Source of the DNA: Artemisia argyi | Lineage: Eukaryota; Streptophyta; Magnoliopsida; Asterales; Asteraceae | Direction of reading: 5' to 3' | Assembly: GCA_030686995.1 (NCBI GenBank) | Contig: CM060695.1 | Span: 101,770,871 to 101,834,870 of the forward strand | Length of the DNA: 64,000 nt | Shown here: in pieces, positions 25,001 to 36,043 of the stretch | How the letters are laid out: each line of letters opens with the position of its first letter | Position numbering within the stretch: position 1 is the first letter of the stretch | Program-made: the position numbers and the translations under genes | Notes under the pieces: model-generated | Databases searched by the model: none | What the model was told of the DNA's origin: nothing | What the model saw: the letters and a program-made list of their open reading frames with translations, nothing else

Positions 25001-25946
25001 ATAACACATCTCAAGTATCCCTGTGGTTTCCCTTGCAAATTGAGAGTCCCACATGCTGCTTTGTTGACCAGAGACCAAATCCCAACCCTTCAATTGAGCT
25101 TTGATGAATCTGAGCCCTTGATTGTGTTTTCCCGCCAAAATTAAAAACGGCCAATATGAGTGGTATGGTTGAGGGCATTTAATGGGGGTGATGGTGGGGG
25201 TTGGTTTGGTTGGTGAAGACATTTATTGTGGGGGGTTTTGTTGGAAAAAGGTGAGGAGGAGGGGGGAGCAGTACCCTGGTTTTGCGTTGCCTGGTTGGGA
25301 GGGAAGGGTCAAAGGGGATGGTTTAACCGGGGGTGTTTGGTATTAAAAGGGAGTGGGCCTGGGCAATGGTGATGGGCCTGGGGTTGGATTGGATTGGGTG
25401 TGGGCTTGGTTGTTTGGGGTTTTAATAATAAAAGGGGGTCCGTTTGGTATTATTGAATCACAAGGACCATTTTTGTAATTTCTCAAAAGATGAGGGCTGA
25501 AGTTGTACATTCCCCAAAGTGCTACCAAGGACCAATGTTGCCATAAATCAAAAATCCAAGAACCAATTTTGCATTTTCCACTTTTAAAAATTCCCAGGGA
25601 CCTTTTCTGCCAAATTTGAAATCTTAGGGACCAAACATGTAAATTTTGAAACTTTAGACCCAAGTATTATATTTTGTGATATTTGACTTTCAAAAGACTT
25701 GTGTTGACTTTTCTTTCAAAATAAATGCATAGGGACTATTTTTGACATGTTTTGAAACTTGGGGGACTGAAACTGCCAATATTGCAAACTTTGATCATTT
25801 TTCATTTGTTTTTGCTTATTTTGCATTTAAAACAAATAAAACACAATCCCTGGGATAATTTAAGTATTTTGATGACTTTTTGATTGTTTTTGTATGTTTT
25901 GTAGTTCAGATTTGATAAAAAATGATGAGTGTTTGAGCACTCAACA
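22059..25946 (-). mobile_element. Solo LTR C, M-family, minus strand
   Basis: The minus strand starts TGTTGAGTGCTCAAACACTC and ends GTTGACTGTTTAGGGGCAATCA, matching both ends of the M LTRs (TGATGAGTGCTTTAACACTC; GTTGACTGTTTAGCGCCAATCA). Length 3888 bp. Flanks are GGCAC and AGCAC, a 5-bp duplication with one mismatch. No internal region, primer site or tract, so it is a solo LTR left by LTR-LTR recombination. It is clearly more diverged from the M LTRs than they are from each other. It contains the array of GTCC-type U3 repeats (about 25440-25790), T/A-rich stretches, and no gene; the 79- and 106-codon frames near 25000-25660 are chance. Confidence 0.92.
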
Positions 25947-26424
25947 AGCACCCCCATGGATCACGATCAGAATAAGGAGTGAAATCTCCATTTATTAAAC
26001 AATTATTCCATCTTAACTCTAGTACTATTTGATATTTGGGTCTGTAATAACTGATATTTTGGATGTACTACTGCTGTTAACTGCTTTTGGTATTAGGTAT
26101 GGTATTATTTGCAGGTTTTATGCTATGGAATTTAGTTGCAGACTGTGGCTACGACATAACTTGTCTTTGACCTACACCATAGCAATCTGGGTGAGATGAG
26201 TGAGCGGACTGTCTCAATTTTAGAGCTACGGCGTAGCTAGGTCCACAGAAGTACGCTGTAGCTAGTACCAAAATTGGTGAATTTTCAGTGAGGATACTTT
26301 TGAAAGCGCATGCGTGAGGGGAGTTCTTCTTTTCATTTCTTTTCTATTTTTTCTATTTCTATTTTGTACGAAAGGGACTTTGCACAAACTAAGGGGGGGA
26401 TAGGGATAGAATACGAAATGATTT
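25947..26424 (+). other. Host F/G sequence after solo LTR C
   Basis: Holds the last few codons and stop of the F ORF (to about 25980), then noncoding sequence. At about 26135-26262 lies a degenerate cluster of CTACGGCGTAG-like motifs (GCTACGACATAAC, GCTACGGCGTAGCT, GTACGCTGTAGCT), similar to the cluster in the G LTR at 55185-55421. A G-run AAGGGGGGGATAGGG follows at 26391-26405. No gene. It breaks at GATTT, where B inserted. Confidence 0.55.
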
Positions 26425-27948
26425 TTATGCGTAGGGATTGCACCAGGCTTTACCTCTCGAGGGATCTCGAGAAGCTTATAACCCCCACCAGGCAGTGTAC
26501 CTGATCGTTGTAGTATAGTATAGTGACAAGTACCGGGGGATTGATCGTTCAACTCAGGAATAGTGTCGTTAGGATTGAAATTAATCTAACTAGGTCTAAA
26601 GGTGAAGGATGATTCTTTTTGTAATTTTATATTTTATGAAAAGCAAGTAAAAATCTCGGGTATTGGAAGGAGGGGCGGAATTAGTTGCTAATCAACTAAC
26701 CCAAAAGCTACTAATTAAACTAATGTACAAAAAAAATAAACTAAGGTTCTACAAGGGATGTGAAGCATGTCTACCCATGATTTGTTACTCCTTGCTAGCT
26801 ATCCAATTCTACCTATTGAATTGTCACACCATGTTTTAATTGACGGGTTGTATTCCTTAATACCAATCATGGGGTGGCGTACTTACTTCCCCAATTCTAT
26901 AAGCTCCTACTTCACTCCTATGTCGAGCCGGCTAAGAAGCTCCTAACATGGGATCACTAGAATTCGCTCATGCATTAAATACAACCATAAAAACCTAGTA
27001 CACATCGGTTCATGTTTCTTAAGACGTTCAAGCAAGTTACACAATGGAGATCTGCCAGTTTTCTTGAGCCTAACATTGAAATCATTCAATTAAACAAGAG
27101 ACATTAGGAATCAAGAATTATAAACTAAACCAATTAGACCTATCGAAGTGTCACACCCTAATTCATGAAGATAGACACAAACATCAACAAGGAATCAATA
27201 AGATCTAATCAATTATATACAAGTTTCACATAATCATAAGTAAACACAAGGTGAATTAGCAAATCATCATCAAAGAAGAGCAACAACAATGATAATGGAA
27301 AACATAATTAAGATAGAATCATCAAACCGATACATGATGTTTATGGAGTGATTGAAACCCTCTAAGTTGCTGGAAAAACACCTACCTAAACCCAGGAATC
27401 GACCTTAGGGTTTGGGGCTTACAAAAAGTGAAGTTATGATGTTATATTTATAGGCATGTTTTCTGTTGGCCCATCTTGACGGTGTCAGCTCATTTCTCTT
27501 GACACCGTCACGACCATTTTTTATACCAAATTGTAGATCTCTTCGTCCTCTTCGCGTGGGCTTTTGAATCACCTAAATCCGAGTTCGTATGCAAAAGTTA
27601 TGACCAAAACAATATCAGCAACTCCGCGCGCAAGTTTTGACATGTTAACGCGTGACGGCCTTGGGTGACGCCTTCACGTTTCTTCTGGGCCGTCACCACT
27701 TTTACTCTTGACGCCGTCATAAAAAGCCTCTTGATGCCGTCAGGTACTGTTCCCAGCAAGGAAAATTAAGACTTTGCCATGTTCTTCACTTTTATGCTCC
27801 AAAAACGTCTAAAATGCTTCCTTTTCCAGAATTCACTCCCAAAGTACCTAAAATCACAAAAGGGACGATTTAGGGCAATATTTAATCAAATAAATTCAAT
27901 TTCGGGCTTAAATGACCCCCTAAAAGTGGTTCATTTTTCGCCTCATCA
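26425..27948 (-). repeat. 3' LTR of element B
   Basis: 1524 bp. The terminal TG of the family is TT here (TTATGCGTAGGG against TGATGCGTAGGG), a point change; the other end is CCTCATCA. It contains about 45 bp (AATTCGCTCATGCATT and on, 26951-27010) missing from the partner. On the minus strand a TATAAATA box (27445-27452) follows a cluster of TGACGCCGTCA-type motifs (27475-27750). Confidence 0.93.
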
Positions 27949-27963
27949 TATACCCTTACACTT
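27949..27963 (-). other. Polypurine tract of element B
   Basis: Minus strand GTGTAAGGGTATA directly before the LTR start TGATGAGG. Just upstream is CTTGAGGACAAGCAAATCTC, a block also seen before the tracts of G and K. Confidence 0.65.
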
Positions 27964-28619
27964 GAGATTTGCTTGTCCTCAAGCAAATGCGCTTTTATTC
28001 TAATCAAAATACAAGTTAGGGGTCATTTAACACTAACATAAAAGTAATTACAACAAATAATCGTTCCACTAAAGACCAAAGACAAGCACGGAGGTAATAC
28101 ACTAGCACCTCAAAAATAGTGTTTAGATACTCACATCTCTCGGGTGTAATAAAGTAATATCACAATATGGAAACGGAAAATATCTCTCACTACCTGTCAT
28201 AGCAAAATAGATTACCATAGGCTTTGGAAAGGATCAAACCTCCACCACATGGCGTAAGCACCTAGGATAAACTATCAAAGAGGTCTTTTTAAAGGGTTGT
28301 AACGTTAGGTGTAGGGATATGAAAAACACGGTTTTGTTGGATATAGGCAGTCTTTACTGGTGGCGAGTTAACAATCTTGGTTAATTACATGTACAATATG
28401 GCGTTGCTAAGCCAAGATTAGACTCGACTTAAGCTAATAAATCAAAAATAACAAAAACATAAAATGAACATAGAATGAAACGGGATGGTAGTCCGTATGT
28501 TTTTTCTCTTTTCTTTTTCTATTTTTTTTTCTTTTTCTTTTTTTTCGATTTTTTTTTCTTTCTTTTTGTGCATACACTCTTACCCTACCATCCAAAATAA
28601 TACATCATAGGGAATGAGC
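27964..28619 (-). other. 3' noncoding part of element B, left of solo LTR J
   Basis: No ORF worth naming. It holds a long pyrimidine tract (28500-28565, mostly T with C) that is purine-rich on the element's sense strand, and ends at the duplication TGAGC (28615-28619). Confidence 0.6.
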
Positions 28620-29393
28620 TGTAACAATTCGCAATTTCAGGTTAACTTTTATTCCCGAAAATTTTACTATTCAGTTTTTACTATTCACTTTTTTACTATT
28701 CACTTTTTACTATTTACTTTTACTATTCACATCCAAAATTTTTATTTCATATTCTCGTAATTTAAACTATTTTAATGATAATCCGAGAATTTCACACTCG
28801 TCGGATCATTTCTGCAAAAATCACGAAGCCGTGTCCGAGATTTACTTTTAGGTTTAAACGTCATTCCAGCATCCCTATATGTCCATAAAATATTATAAAC
28901 AATAGAAATATGATTTTCTCTCATTTTATGACAATTCCAAAAGTTTTGGAATTTTACGTTTTCCAGTTCAGCGTTTTACGCGAATTACGCGTTTTAGACC
29001 CGCATTTCCAGTTTTAGCAGCGTTTAAGCAACCCGATAGAACTTGTCACTCATTAAATATGCTAAGATAGGTTATATTAATAAGTTCTAACATATTTATA
29101 AATTTCATATTTTTAGGATACCCGATTTTAAGTTTCATGACTTAACGACTTACTGTTAGCGATTACCGGGACCAAAACTCACTCCGTAACTTAGATAAGA
29201 CCATGACTACTCATCTAGTCACCCCTTATCCCATATGAACGTGTATCACAAGCCTTGTTGGCTTGTGATAAGTCTTGAGGACTTTAGGTAGCAAACATGT
29301 GTAAAACTTCCTAAGTAAGCCTCCTAAATATCCTAAAAACTAACCTCCTTAAGGCACCTTTCTAGGCACTTTCCTTGCACCTCCTCTTCATGC

Positions 29394-29401
29394 TATAAAT
29401 A
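29394..29401 (+). promoter_or_regulatory. Probable TATA box of LTR J
   Basis: TATAAATA in the context GCTATAAATACAAGG, followed within about 60 bp by a C/A-rich stretch typical of a transcript start in plant LTRs. Confidence 0.55.
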
Positions 29402-30963
29402 CAAGGCTCATCTCTTCCTTTCTTCATAATCCAAATGCCACACATAAATCCCTAGCACCATGATCCTTTGATCTTCAAACTACACGTTACACTACAAAGT
29501 TCAAGGTCTTAGTATTCTCTTCCTAGTTCTTAAGTTTGTTTGGTGATTCCATGGTTGAATTAGAGGCTGAAGTTAATTGGTTTTCAAAAGGGTTATAGCA
29601 AGGGTTTACAAGAGTTATGGTGAAGGGTTTACAAGCATAGGTTTAGTGTCCTAGTTTCATACTCGACTTCCTTTCTTTAGAAAGCCAAAAGTTGTAAGCA
29701 AACCCTATACACTTTCTTGCTCAATATCATTTTCATGCTTATTATGTTTCTTTCATGCTATATATGGTCTTTGTATTATGTTCATGATGTATAAAAACTA
29801 GTAAAACAAGTTATGGAAACTATATATTAACTTATGTTATTTAAAGAAGTAAACTAGTAACTTTCTTGGAGAACCACGACCAAAATAGTATAACTATGAT
29901 ATGAAACACTTACATACTGTTAAAGAGGGTTTTGAAAGGAAAACATAGTAATTTGAATCAACTAAAACGAGTACACGAGTCAAAAGTTATGACCATTTGA
30001 AGTTAGCAAAACCGAAACGCCGAAACTGCCGATACCTACTGTTTTGCATTCTGCCATTTTGAAAGTCACCCTTCTGGTCCGATTCATCAAAAAGTTAAAA
30101 CACGAAAGTTGTCCGGAACGACGTTTTCGCGCAGGAAAAAAGAAGCTCGAGCCCTGAAAACGCTTTCCGAGTGATATTTTCTTCAAATTCTTAACAGCCC
30201 ATTTTTAGACCAAAGTCACTATATAATAGTTATGTTTTACTAAGACCAAGAGGTCTAATGACCTAAAGCCAAGACCACAATCATGGCTAAAGCCAAGGTT
30301 GAGTCTCAAGACCCTGGTAACAATGACCAAGGTCACGGCAAAGCCACGGCTAAAGACCATATAACTTTTAAAGATCAAAACTTATATATATGTTATCAAA
30401 TACTACAATAGTAGGGAGCCTCATGTGAGGAGTTCATTAAGTAAGCCGTCGAGACGAGTTGTGGATTTACGAATTAAAGTGTCCTAGCTCCTCGAACGTT
30501 TACTCCATGACTTCTGAATTATGTCAGCCCGAACGGTAGTAAGAGATATACAACCTATACATATTTCATAGACCACTTATAGTCAAAGACTTACACTATA
30601 TACTAAGTACTACATCATGAACATTATGCAAGACATATATAGGCAATTCTTCGTATTCTTAGACGTTACTCCAAACCTAAGTCGCAACGTTCTATTATAG
30701 GCTGCTCTTAGAGACTTTCGCGATTCGACTACCACTTTCATTTCTCATTACATAAGCTTAAGGTGAGTCATAACCCCTACTCTTTTCATACTTGTTTTAA
30801 CTCTTTGGGGGAGATACATGCTCAACTACTTGCTTACTTGTAAAAATACTCAAAACATTTATACTTGATTGTTTTATACTTGATTGTCTTATACTTGATT
30901 GCATTATACTTGATTTCATACATACATGATTGTGTTATACTTAACTGCGTTATACTTGATTGT

Positions 30964-31089
30964 GAGACTTCCAGTGGCTCCAGATTAAGTTGCTGGATGA
31001 CCATTGAGACTGCCAGTGGCTCCAAATTAAGTTGCTGGATGACCATTGAGACTGCCAGTGGCTCCAGATTAAGTTGCTGGATGACCATT
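30964..31089 (+). repeat. Three 42-bp tandem repeats in LTR J
   Basis: Units at 30964, 31006 and 31048, each starting GAGACT and containing CCAGTGGCTCCA and GTTGCTGGATGACCATT. They differ at only two or three positions. The repeat length is a multiple of three, which keeps frames open on both strands, but nothing else suggests coding. Confidence 0.95.
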
Positions 31090-31637
31090 GAGACATACAA
31101 CAAACGTGAGGTCTTCGGAGATGAAGTGTAGACTCACGACTAATTGCTTAACTGTTTTGATGAACTTATACATGTCTTTATTATACTATATTTTTAGCAG
31201 TGAGTTGTGAACACACAGGTTGCAAGTCTCTTATGGCGGGACTTGCAACTGAGTGGATTCACGATGCCTTTACTGTGCGAATATTCTTTTAAGGCTTTTC
31301 AACTGTTTTAAGACAAACTCTATGAACTCACCAACCATTGTGTTGACACTTTAGCATGTTTATCTCAGGTTAGTAAGGCGATAGCTAGTGCGTGGAACTT
31401 AGAGTCAAGCTGCATATTCTGAAGACTTACGCTTTTATCATTTACCATTCAAAACATTTTGTATACATTTATGTATCATTCTTTGGAATCTCATGTTTGT
31501 AACTTTGAATTCATTAATCGAATGGTAACTTTTCAAAACGTCTCATTTAGAGTTCGTTTTCTATACCTTGTACTTTGTATTATGAAGTAGCACCCCTGTG
31601 ACACAGTCTTCCGCTGCGGTATTTTGGGGATGTTAAA

Positions 31638-33388
31638 TGAGCATTCCCCTTACACTTGAATTTTTACATACTTTACAATAAACTAATCTAATGACTCGAA
31701 TTAAGATAATCAAAAAATACTTGGAGTACTTTTAAGATTAACGCACATACGGGGGTAATAATATGATATTCTTCCCCATTACTCCATAAAATAAGTACTT
31801 TACACATGAGTATCAATCGTCCCAAAACAATATGTACAAAGATATGACTCGACTTAGCAACCATGTAATCAATTAGATAATTAACTAAGGGTTTAACAAA
31901 TAACAATAATGCACTAAAGATGAGTGCATACACGGAAGGCTAAGGCTATTTAGGTGTACATTTAAGTGGGGTGTAACAAATTCTTCCTTTAAGTAAGATG
32001 CTTAAAGTTAGAAACGAAAAGATAGGCTCGGAGGGGTGTACTACGGGTTTCGTGTACTAAAAATGAGTACAATGCTAAGGGATGGAAAAATTAATTGACT
32101 TAGCTAGCCAAGTAATATGACTTAAATGGTCAAGTAATTATGATACGGGTCTAACACAAGGGTGATCCTAATGCCTCTTATCATGTAGTAAATCCTACTA
32201 CACGAATGTAGTCTCACTAGTGGTCTCGGAATGCATCACTAACGCAAGTTCTAGAATCCAAATGCTACCGGTACACTCATAAGCACTAATAATGAATGCT
32301 TTTCCTATCAAATCTAAAGGCGAACCTCACATATTTGGGTGGAAATTTTTTCTGAATGGTACGGTTTTGTGCTAGTCATACAATTCCTATCCATGAGACG
32401 CTTGCTATGGCTAAAGTTTCACTCCTAAATGTTGTAAAAAAATTTAAATTTGGCGCTAAAATTAAACTAACAAGTATTTCTCATAGTTTTATTACACATC
32501 TACTATCAAACAAACAAACTCAAGCGAAAGTGTATCTGTAAGGTATCATCATTTTACCCTCCCCTTACACTTAGGATGAACATTGTCCCCAATGTTCAAG
32601 TAAAGAATGTAAAAGTGAAATAAGTAAAAAGAATGAAATCAAATACTCCCCTGATTCGCTCGGTATGGATAATAAGGTAGCAAGGTTAGATCTTCCTCCA
32701 AGAAAATGAACAATCAAAGCTTCCCTTCCAGAATATAAATCATCTTCTTGTGATATATAACCTGTTAATCCTAAGAAAACAATCACAAAAACCCAAAGCA
32801 TCAATCCGAACAAAGAGAACTCACAACTAGATGTAATTCCAGACTTAGAAATAAAAACAAAACAATTAAAGATATAATGCTTGTGGAATGAATGTTTGCA
32901 AACTGGAGTTTATAAAACTAAAGAATCAACAAAAACTTTAAAACTCCGGTATAAACAAAACTAGCAAAATTTCTAGAATTTTACACATGACGCCGTCAGG
33001 AATTAATTCCTGACGCCGTCAGAAGTGACCTGCAGAAATCTTTACGTTAAGTTTCTGGAAAATTTCTGGAAAAACTTACGTTCTACTTCCTGGAAAATCC
33101 TGCAAAACATAATTATGACTCGATACAAGCATTTGACTCTAACGAATACTAATACACATGTTCATTTAATATTGTTGTGGTTCATGCTCAATTTCGTTCT
33201 TATAAACAAATTTGGATCTCCCTTACACTTATCTTTTGCAAAATACCTTTATATGCAATTAAGACGAAGTTAAAAACAAAATAAAGCATTTTCACAATTT
33301 ACTTTGAAACATGAGCCACAAACAATAAAAATAAAGCATGCATACGGAAACAAATAAAATCAAACAAACAAACAAATAAATAAAGCTT
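31638..33388 (-). other. Noncoding 3' half of element B, right of solo LTR J
   Basis: Continues B after J; the junction GGAATGAGCATTCCCC is restored when J is removed. AT-rich with no convincing ORF. A 34-bp near-perfect inverted repeat lies at 32988-33021, made of two TGACGCCGTCA copies around GGAATTAATTCC. Confidence 0.65.
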
Positions 33389-33411
33389 GGGTTGCCTCCC
33401 AATAAGCGCTT
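33389..33411 (-). other. Conserved post-ORF motif of element B
   Basis: On the minus strand AAGCGCTT is followed by ATT and GGGAGGCAACCC. The same block, with TGC in the middle, lies after the last ORF of element K (61597-61618). Just upstream on the sense strand is a small hairpin, GAGTCA-GGCTCG-TGACTC. Confidence 0.75.
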
Positions 33412-33444
33412 GTTTTTGTTCGAGTCACGAGCCTGACTCTACCC

Positions 33445-34224
33445 TTATTTAACGGAAATAGGGGAGGTTTTCCCTACACTTAGAATTAAGTGCGGGTGAA
33501 AGTAGCGATACACACCCTTAGGGTGGAAATATGCCACGTGAGGTGAAGGGGGTGAGTGAATGGCTTCCTTCATCCTAAAACTACCCGGATAATATTGGTT
33601 GATGGGTGGATCGGTTCCTCTTTTGTCTCCTAGAAATATATCTAAGGATGGAAAGGTGTGTAAAGATTGAGGTTCCGGTTCATCAACACTAGGAAATTCC
33701 CTAGAACTAGAACTAAGGTTATCATTACAAGTATTCAAACCTATATCCTCAAGTGGTGCCTGGTCCAAGGGTTCTACCTCCACCGGAATTCCTAAAGTTT
33801 CTTCTACTTCTTCCGGGTAAGTCACGGGCGGTGTGTGTGCCTCAAATGATGGTTGAGTATTTTGTGGGCTTATGTTATTTACCTCATCATTCCATGTGTC
33901 AAGATCACCTATATCCTCATCATGTGTTTTGGTAGGATCTATCCTAAGCATTCTCCTAAGTATCTCACGTGCTTCTCTAGGCATCTCAACTTCTATGTCC
34001 GAATCATAAGGATCATCCTCAATATTCTGACTGCTATATACAAATTGCCCAAAAGATTCATCATCCGTTTCTTGAGATTCATCATCATCGATCATAAAAC
34101 CTAGGTCTTTTTGATCAATGTGGTCGTGCTCGGCTAGATCCTCCTCAATTGTTTTCTTAAGTAGTGATAATAGCAAACCTAGTGCTTCATCCAACTTATG
34201 ATTTGTTGCAATGGCTCTCTCCAT
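33445..34224 (-). CDS. Single acidic protein of non-autonomous element B
   Basis: 259 codons, intact, start at 34224 (MERAIATNHKLDEALGLLLS) and stop at 33445. The N-terminal 35 residues look helical; residues about 35-110 are very acidic (IDDDESQETDDES, DSDIEVEMPREAREILRRML); residues 120-210 are Pro/Glu/Ser-rich and probably disordered; then come SLDIFLGDKRGTDPP and a His/Tyr/Pro-rich C-terminus. No zinc knuckle, protease, polymerase or integrase motif. As the only ORF of an otherwise LTR-complete element it may be a gag-derived or accessory protein, but no function is assigned. An open frame in an old copy suggests modest age or selection through the family. The conserved motif at 33389-33411 follows the stop. 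Confidence 0.65.
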   Translation of the reverse strand: MERAIATNHKLDEALGLLLSLLKKTIEEDLAEHDHIDQKDLGFMIDDDESQETDDESFGQFVYSSQNIEDDPYDSDIEVEMPREAREILRRMLRIDPTKTHDEDIGDLDTWNDEVNNISPQNTQPSFEAHTPPVTYPEEVEETLGIPVEVEPLDQAPLEDIGLNTCNDNLSSSSREFPSVDEPEPQSLHTFPSLDIFLGDKRGTDPPINQYYPGSFRMKEAIHSPPSPHVAYFHPKGVYRYFHPHLILSVGKTSPISVK

Positions 34225-34560
34225 AATTCCTTGGCAAACTAGGTCACATTTCCTATTGGCCTCACTAAAACTGGATCTTAAACATGGAGGTTGTTCATAA
34301 GAATCTATCCTAGGTGAAGGCTCATACGATTCATAGGTGTCTCTAAATCATTTTGAACTCTTTGGTGTGTTAGCCGCTCAACCTTATCTTGTAATCTTAG
34401 AAGTCTAAGTGTAAAGTCTATTTGAAGCAAATTACAAACAAAATCACAAAGAAAAGATAGACTATGAGAAAGCTACAAAATAAAAAGAAAAAAATCTCAC
34501 TTGATTGGAATCTAATGAGTAGACCTAATAAAAATCAAATTCAACCTAAACAATAACTAT
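34225..34560 (-). other. Leader of element B
   Basis: About 335 bp between primer site and the ORF start. A frame upstream of the ATG remains partly open (including codons near 34330-34380), so the protein may once have been longer. No RNA gene or strong structure seen. Confidence 0.5.
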
Positions 34561-34579
34561 TCCCCAGGCTGCGACGCCA
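34561..34579 (-). other. Primer-binding site of element B (Asp-tRNA type)
   Basis: Minus strand TGGCGTCGCAGCCTGGGGA, six bases inside the LTR. It resembles M's TGGCGCCGCTGCCGGGGA with a few changes and one inserted T. Athila/Tat elements typically use tRNA-Asp. Confidence 0.8.
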
Positions 34580-34585
34580 AAAACT

Positions 34586-36043
34586 TGATGCGTAGGGATT
34601 GCACCAGGCTTTACCTCTCAAGGGATCTCGAGAAGCTTACAACCCCCACCAGGCAGTGTACTTGATCGTTGTAGTATAGTATAGTGACAAGTACTAGGGG
34701 ATTGATCGTTCAACTTAGGAATAGTGTCGTTAGGATTGAAATTAATCTAACTAGGTCTAAAGGTGAAGGATGATTCTTTTTGTATTTTTATATTTTATGA
34801 AAAGCAAGTAAAAATCTCGGGTATTGGAAGGAGGGGCGGAATTAGTTGCTAATCAACTAACCCAAAAGCTACTAATTAAACTAATGTGCAAGAAAACTAA
34901 ACTAAGGTTCTACAAGGGATGTGAAGCATGTCTACCCATGATATGTTACTTCTTGCTAGCTATCTAATTCTACCTATTGAATTGTCACACCTTGTTTTAA
35001 TTAACGAGTTTTATTCCTTAATACCAATCATGGGGTGGCGTACTTACTTCCCCAATTCTATAAGCTCCTACTTCACTCCTATGTCGAGCCGGCTAAGAAG
35101 CTCCTAACATGGGATCACTAGAATTCAAGCAAGTTACACAATGGAGATCTGCTAGTTTTCTTAAGCCTAACATTGAAATCATTCAATTAAACAAGAGACA
35201 ATAGGAATCAAGAATTATAAACTAAACCAATTAGACCTATCGAAGTGTCACACCCTAATTGATGAAGATAGACACAAACATCAACAAGGAATCAATAAGA
35301 TCTAATCAATTTTATACAAGTTTCATATAATCATAAGTAGACACAAGATGAATTAGCAAATCATCATCAAAGAAGAGCAACAACAATGATAATGGAAAAC
35401 ATAATTAAGATAGAATCATCAAACCAATTCATGATATTTATGGAGTGATTGAAACCCTCTAAGTTGTTGGAAAAACACCTACCTAAACCCAGGAATCGAC
35501 CTTAGGTTTAGGGCTTACAAAAAGTGAAGTTATGATGTTATATTTATAGGCATGTTTTCTGTCGGCCCATCTTGACGGCGTCTGCTCGTTTCTCTTGACT
35601 CCATCATGACCATTTTTTCATCAAATTGTAGATCTCTTCGTCCTCTTCGCGTGGGCTTTTGAATCACCTAAATCCGAGTTCGTATGCAAAAGTTATGACC
35701 AAAACAATATCAGCTACTCCGCGCGTAAGTTTTGACAAGTTAACACGTGACGGCCTTGGGTGACGCCTTCACGTTTCTTCTGGTCCGTCACCACTTTTAC
35801 TCTTGACACCGTCATAAAAAGCCTCTTGACGCTGCCAGGTACTGTTCCCAGCAAGGAAAATTAAGACTTTGCTATTTTCTTTACTTTTATGCTCCAAAAA
35901 CGTCCAAAATGCTTCCTTTTCCAGAATTCACTCCCAAAGTACCTAAAATCACAAAAGGGACGATTTAGGGCAATATTTAATCAAATAAATTCAATTCCGG
36001 GCTTAAATGACCCATTAAAAGTGGTTCATTTTTCGCCTCATCA
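34586..36043 (-). repeat. 5' LTR of element B
   Basis: 1458 bp, TGATGCGTAGGG to CGCCTCATCA on the plus strand, giving TGATG..CATCA inverted ends. On the minus strand the TATAAATA box (35541-35548) lies downstream of TGACG-type motifs at about 35575-35840. Close to the partner LTR apart from point changes and a deletion near 35125. Confidence 0.95.

Larger units (their letters stand above)
28620..31637 (+). mobile_element. Solo LTR J nested in B
   Basis: Starts TGTAACAATTCGC and ends GGGGATGTTAAA, flanked by TGAGC on both sides (28615-28619; 31638-31642). The expected terminal CA has become AA. A TATAAATA box at 29394-29401 gives plus orientation. Its end region (TTCCGCTGCGGTATTTTGGGG) resembles the ends of LTRs H and L, so all three come from related chromovirus-like families. 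It contains several T-rich ACTATTCAC repeats (28665-28730), repeats of TTATACTTGATTG (30860-30960) and a 42-bp repeat. No gene inside. Confidence 0.92.
26425..36043 (-). mobile_element. Non-autonomous gypsy element B, minus strand
   Basis: LTRs at 26425-27948 and 34586-36043 are highly similar; flanking GATTT is exact at 26420-26424 and 36044-36048. The primer site (34561-34579) and polypurine tract (27949-27963) both read on the minus strand. The interior holds one ORF for an acidic protein and no pol domain, plus solo LTR J. Without J the element is about 6.6 kb. The Asp-type primer site links it to Athila/Tat-like elements such as M. Confidence 0.95.

Noticed and set aside
28499..28567. 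Long pyrimidine tract as intron or gene signal
   Set aside because: Simple T/C repeat in the noncoding part of element B; no splice sites or exons next to it.
30964..31089. CRISPR-like array
   Set aside because: The units abut without spacers and lie in a plant LTR; it is a minisatellite.
30834..31131. Open frames on both strands over the 42-bp repeats
   Set aside because: A 42-bp unit is divisible by three and keeps frames open by itself; no start context, domain or conservation supports coding.
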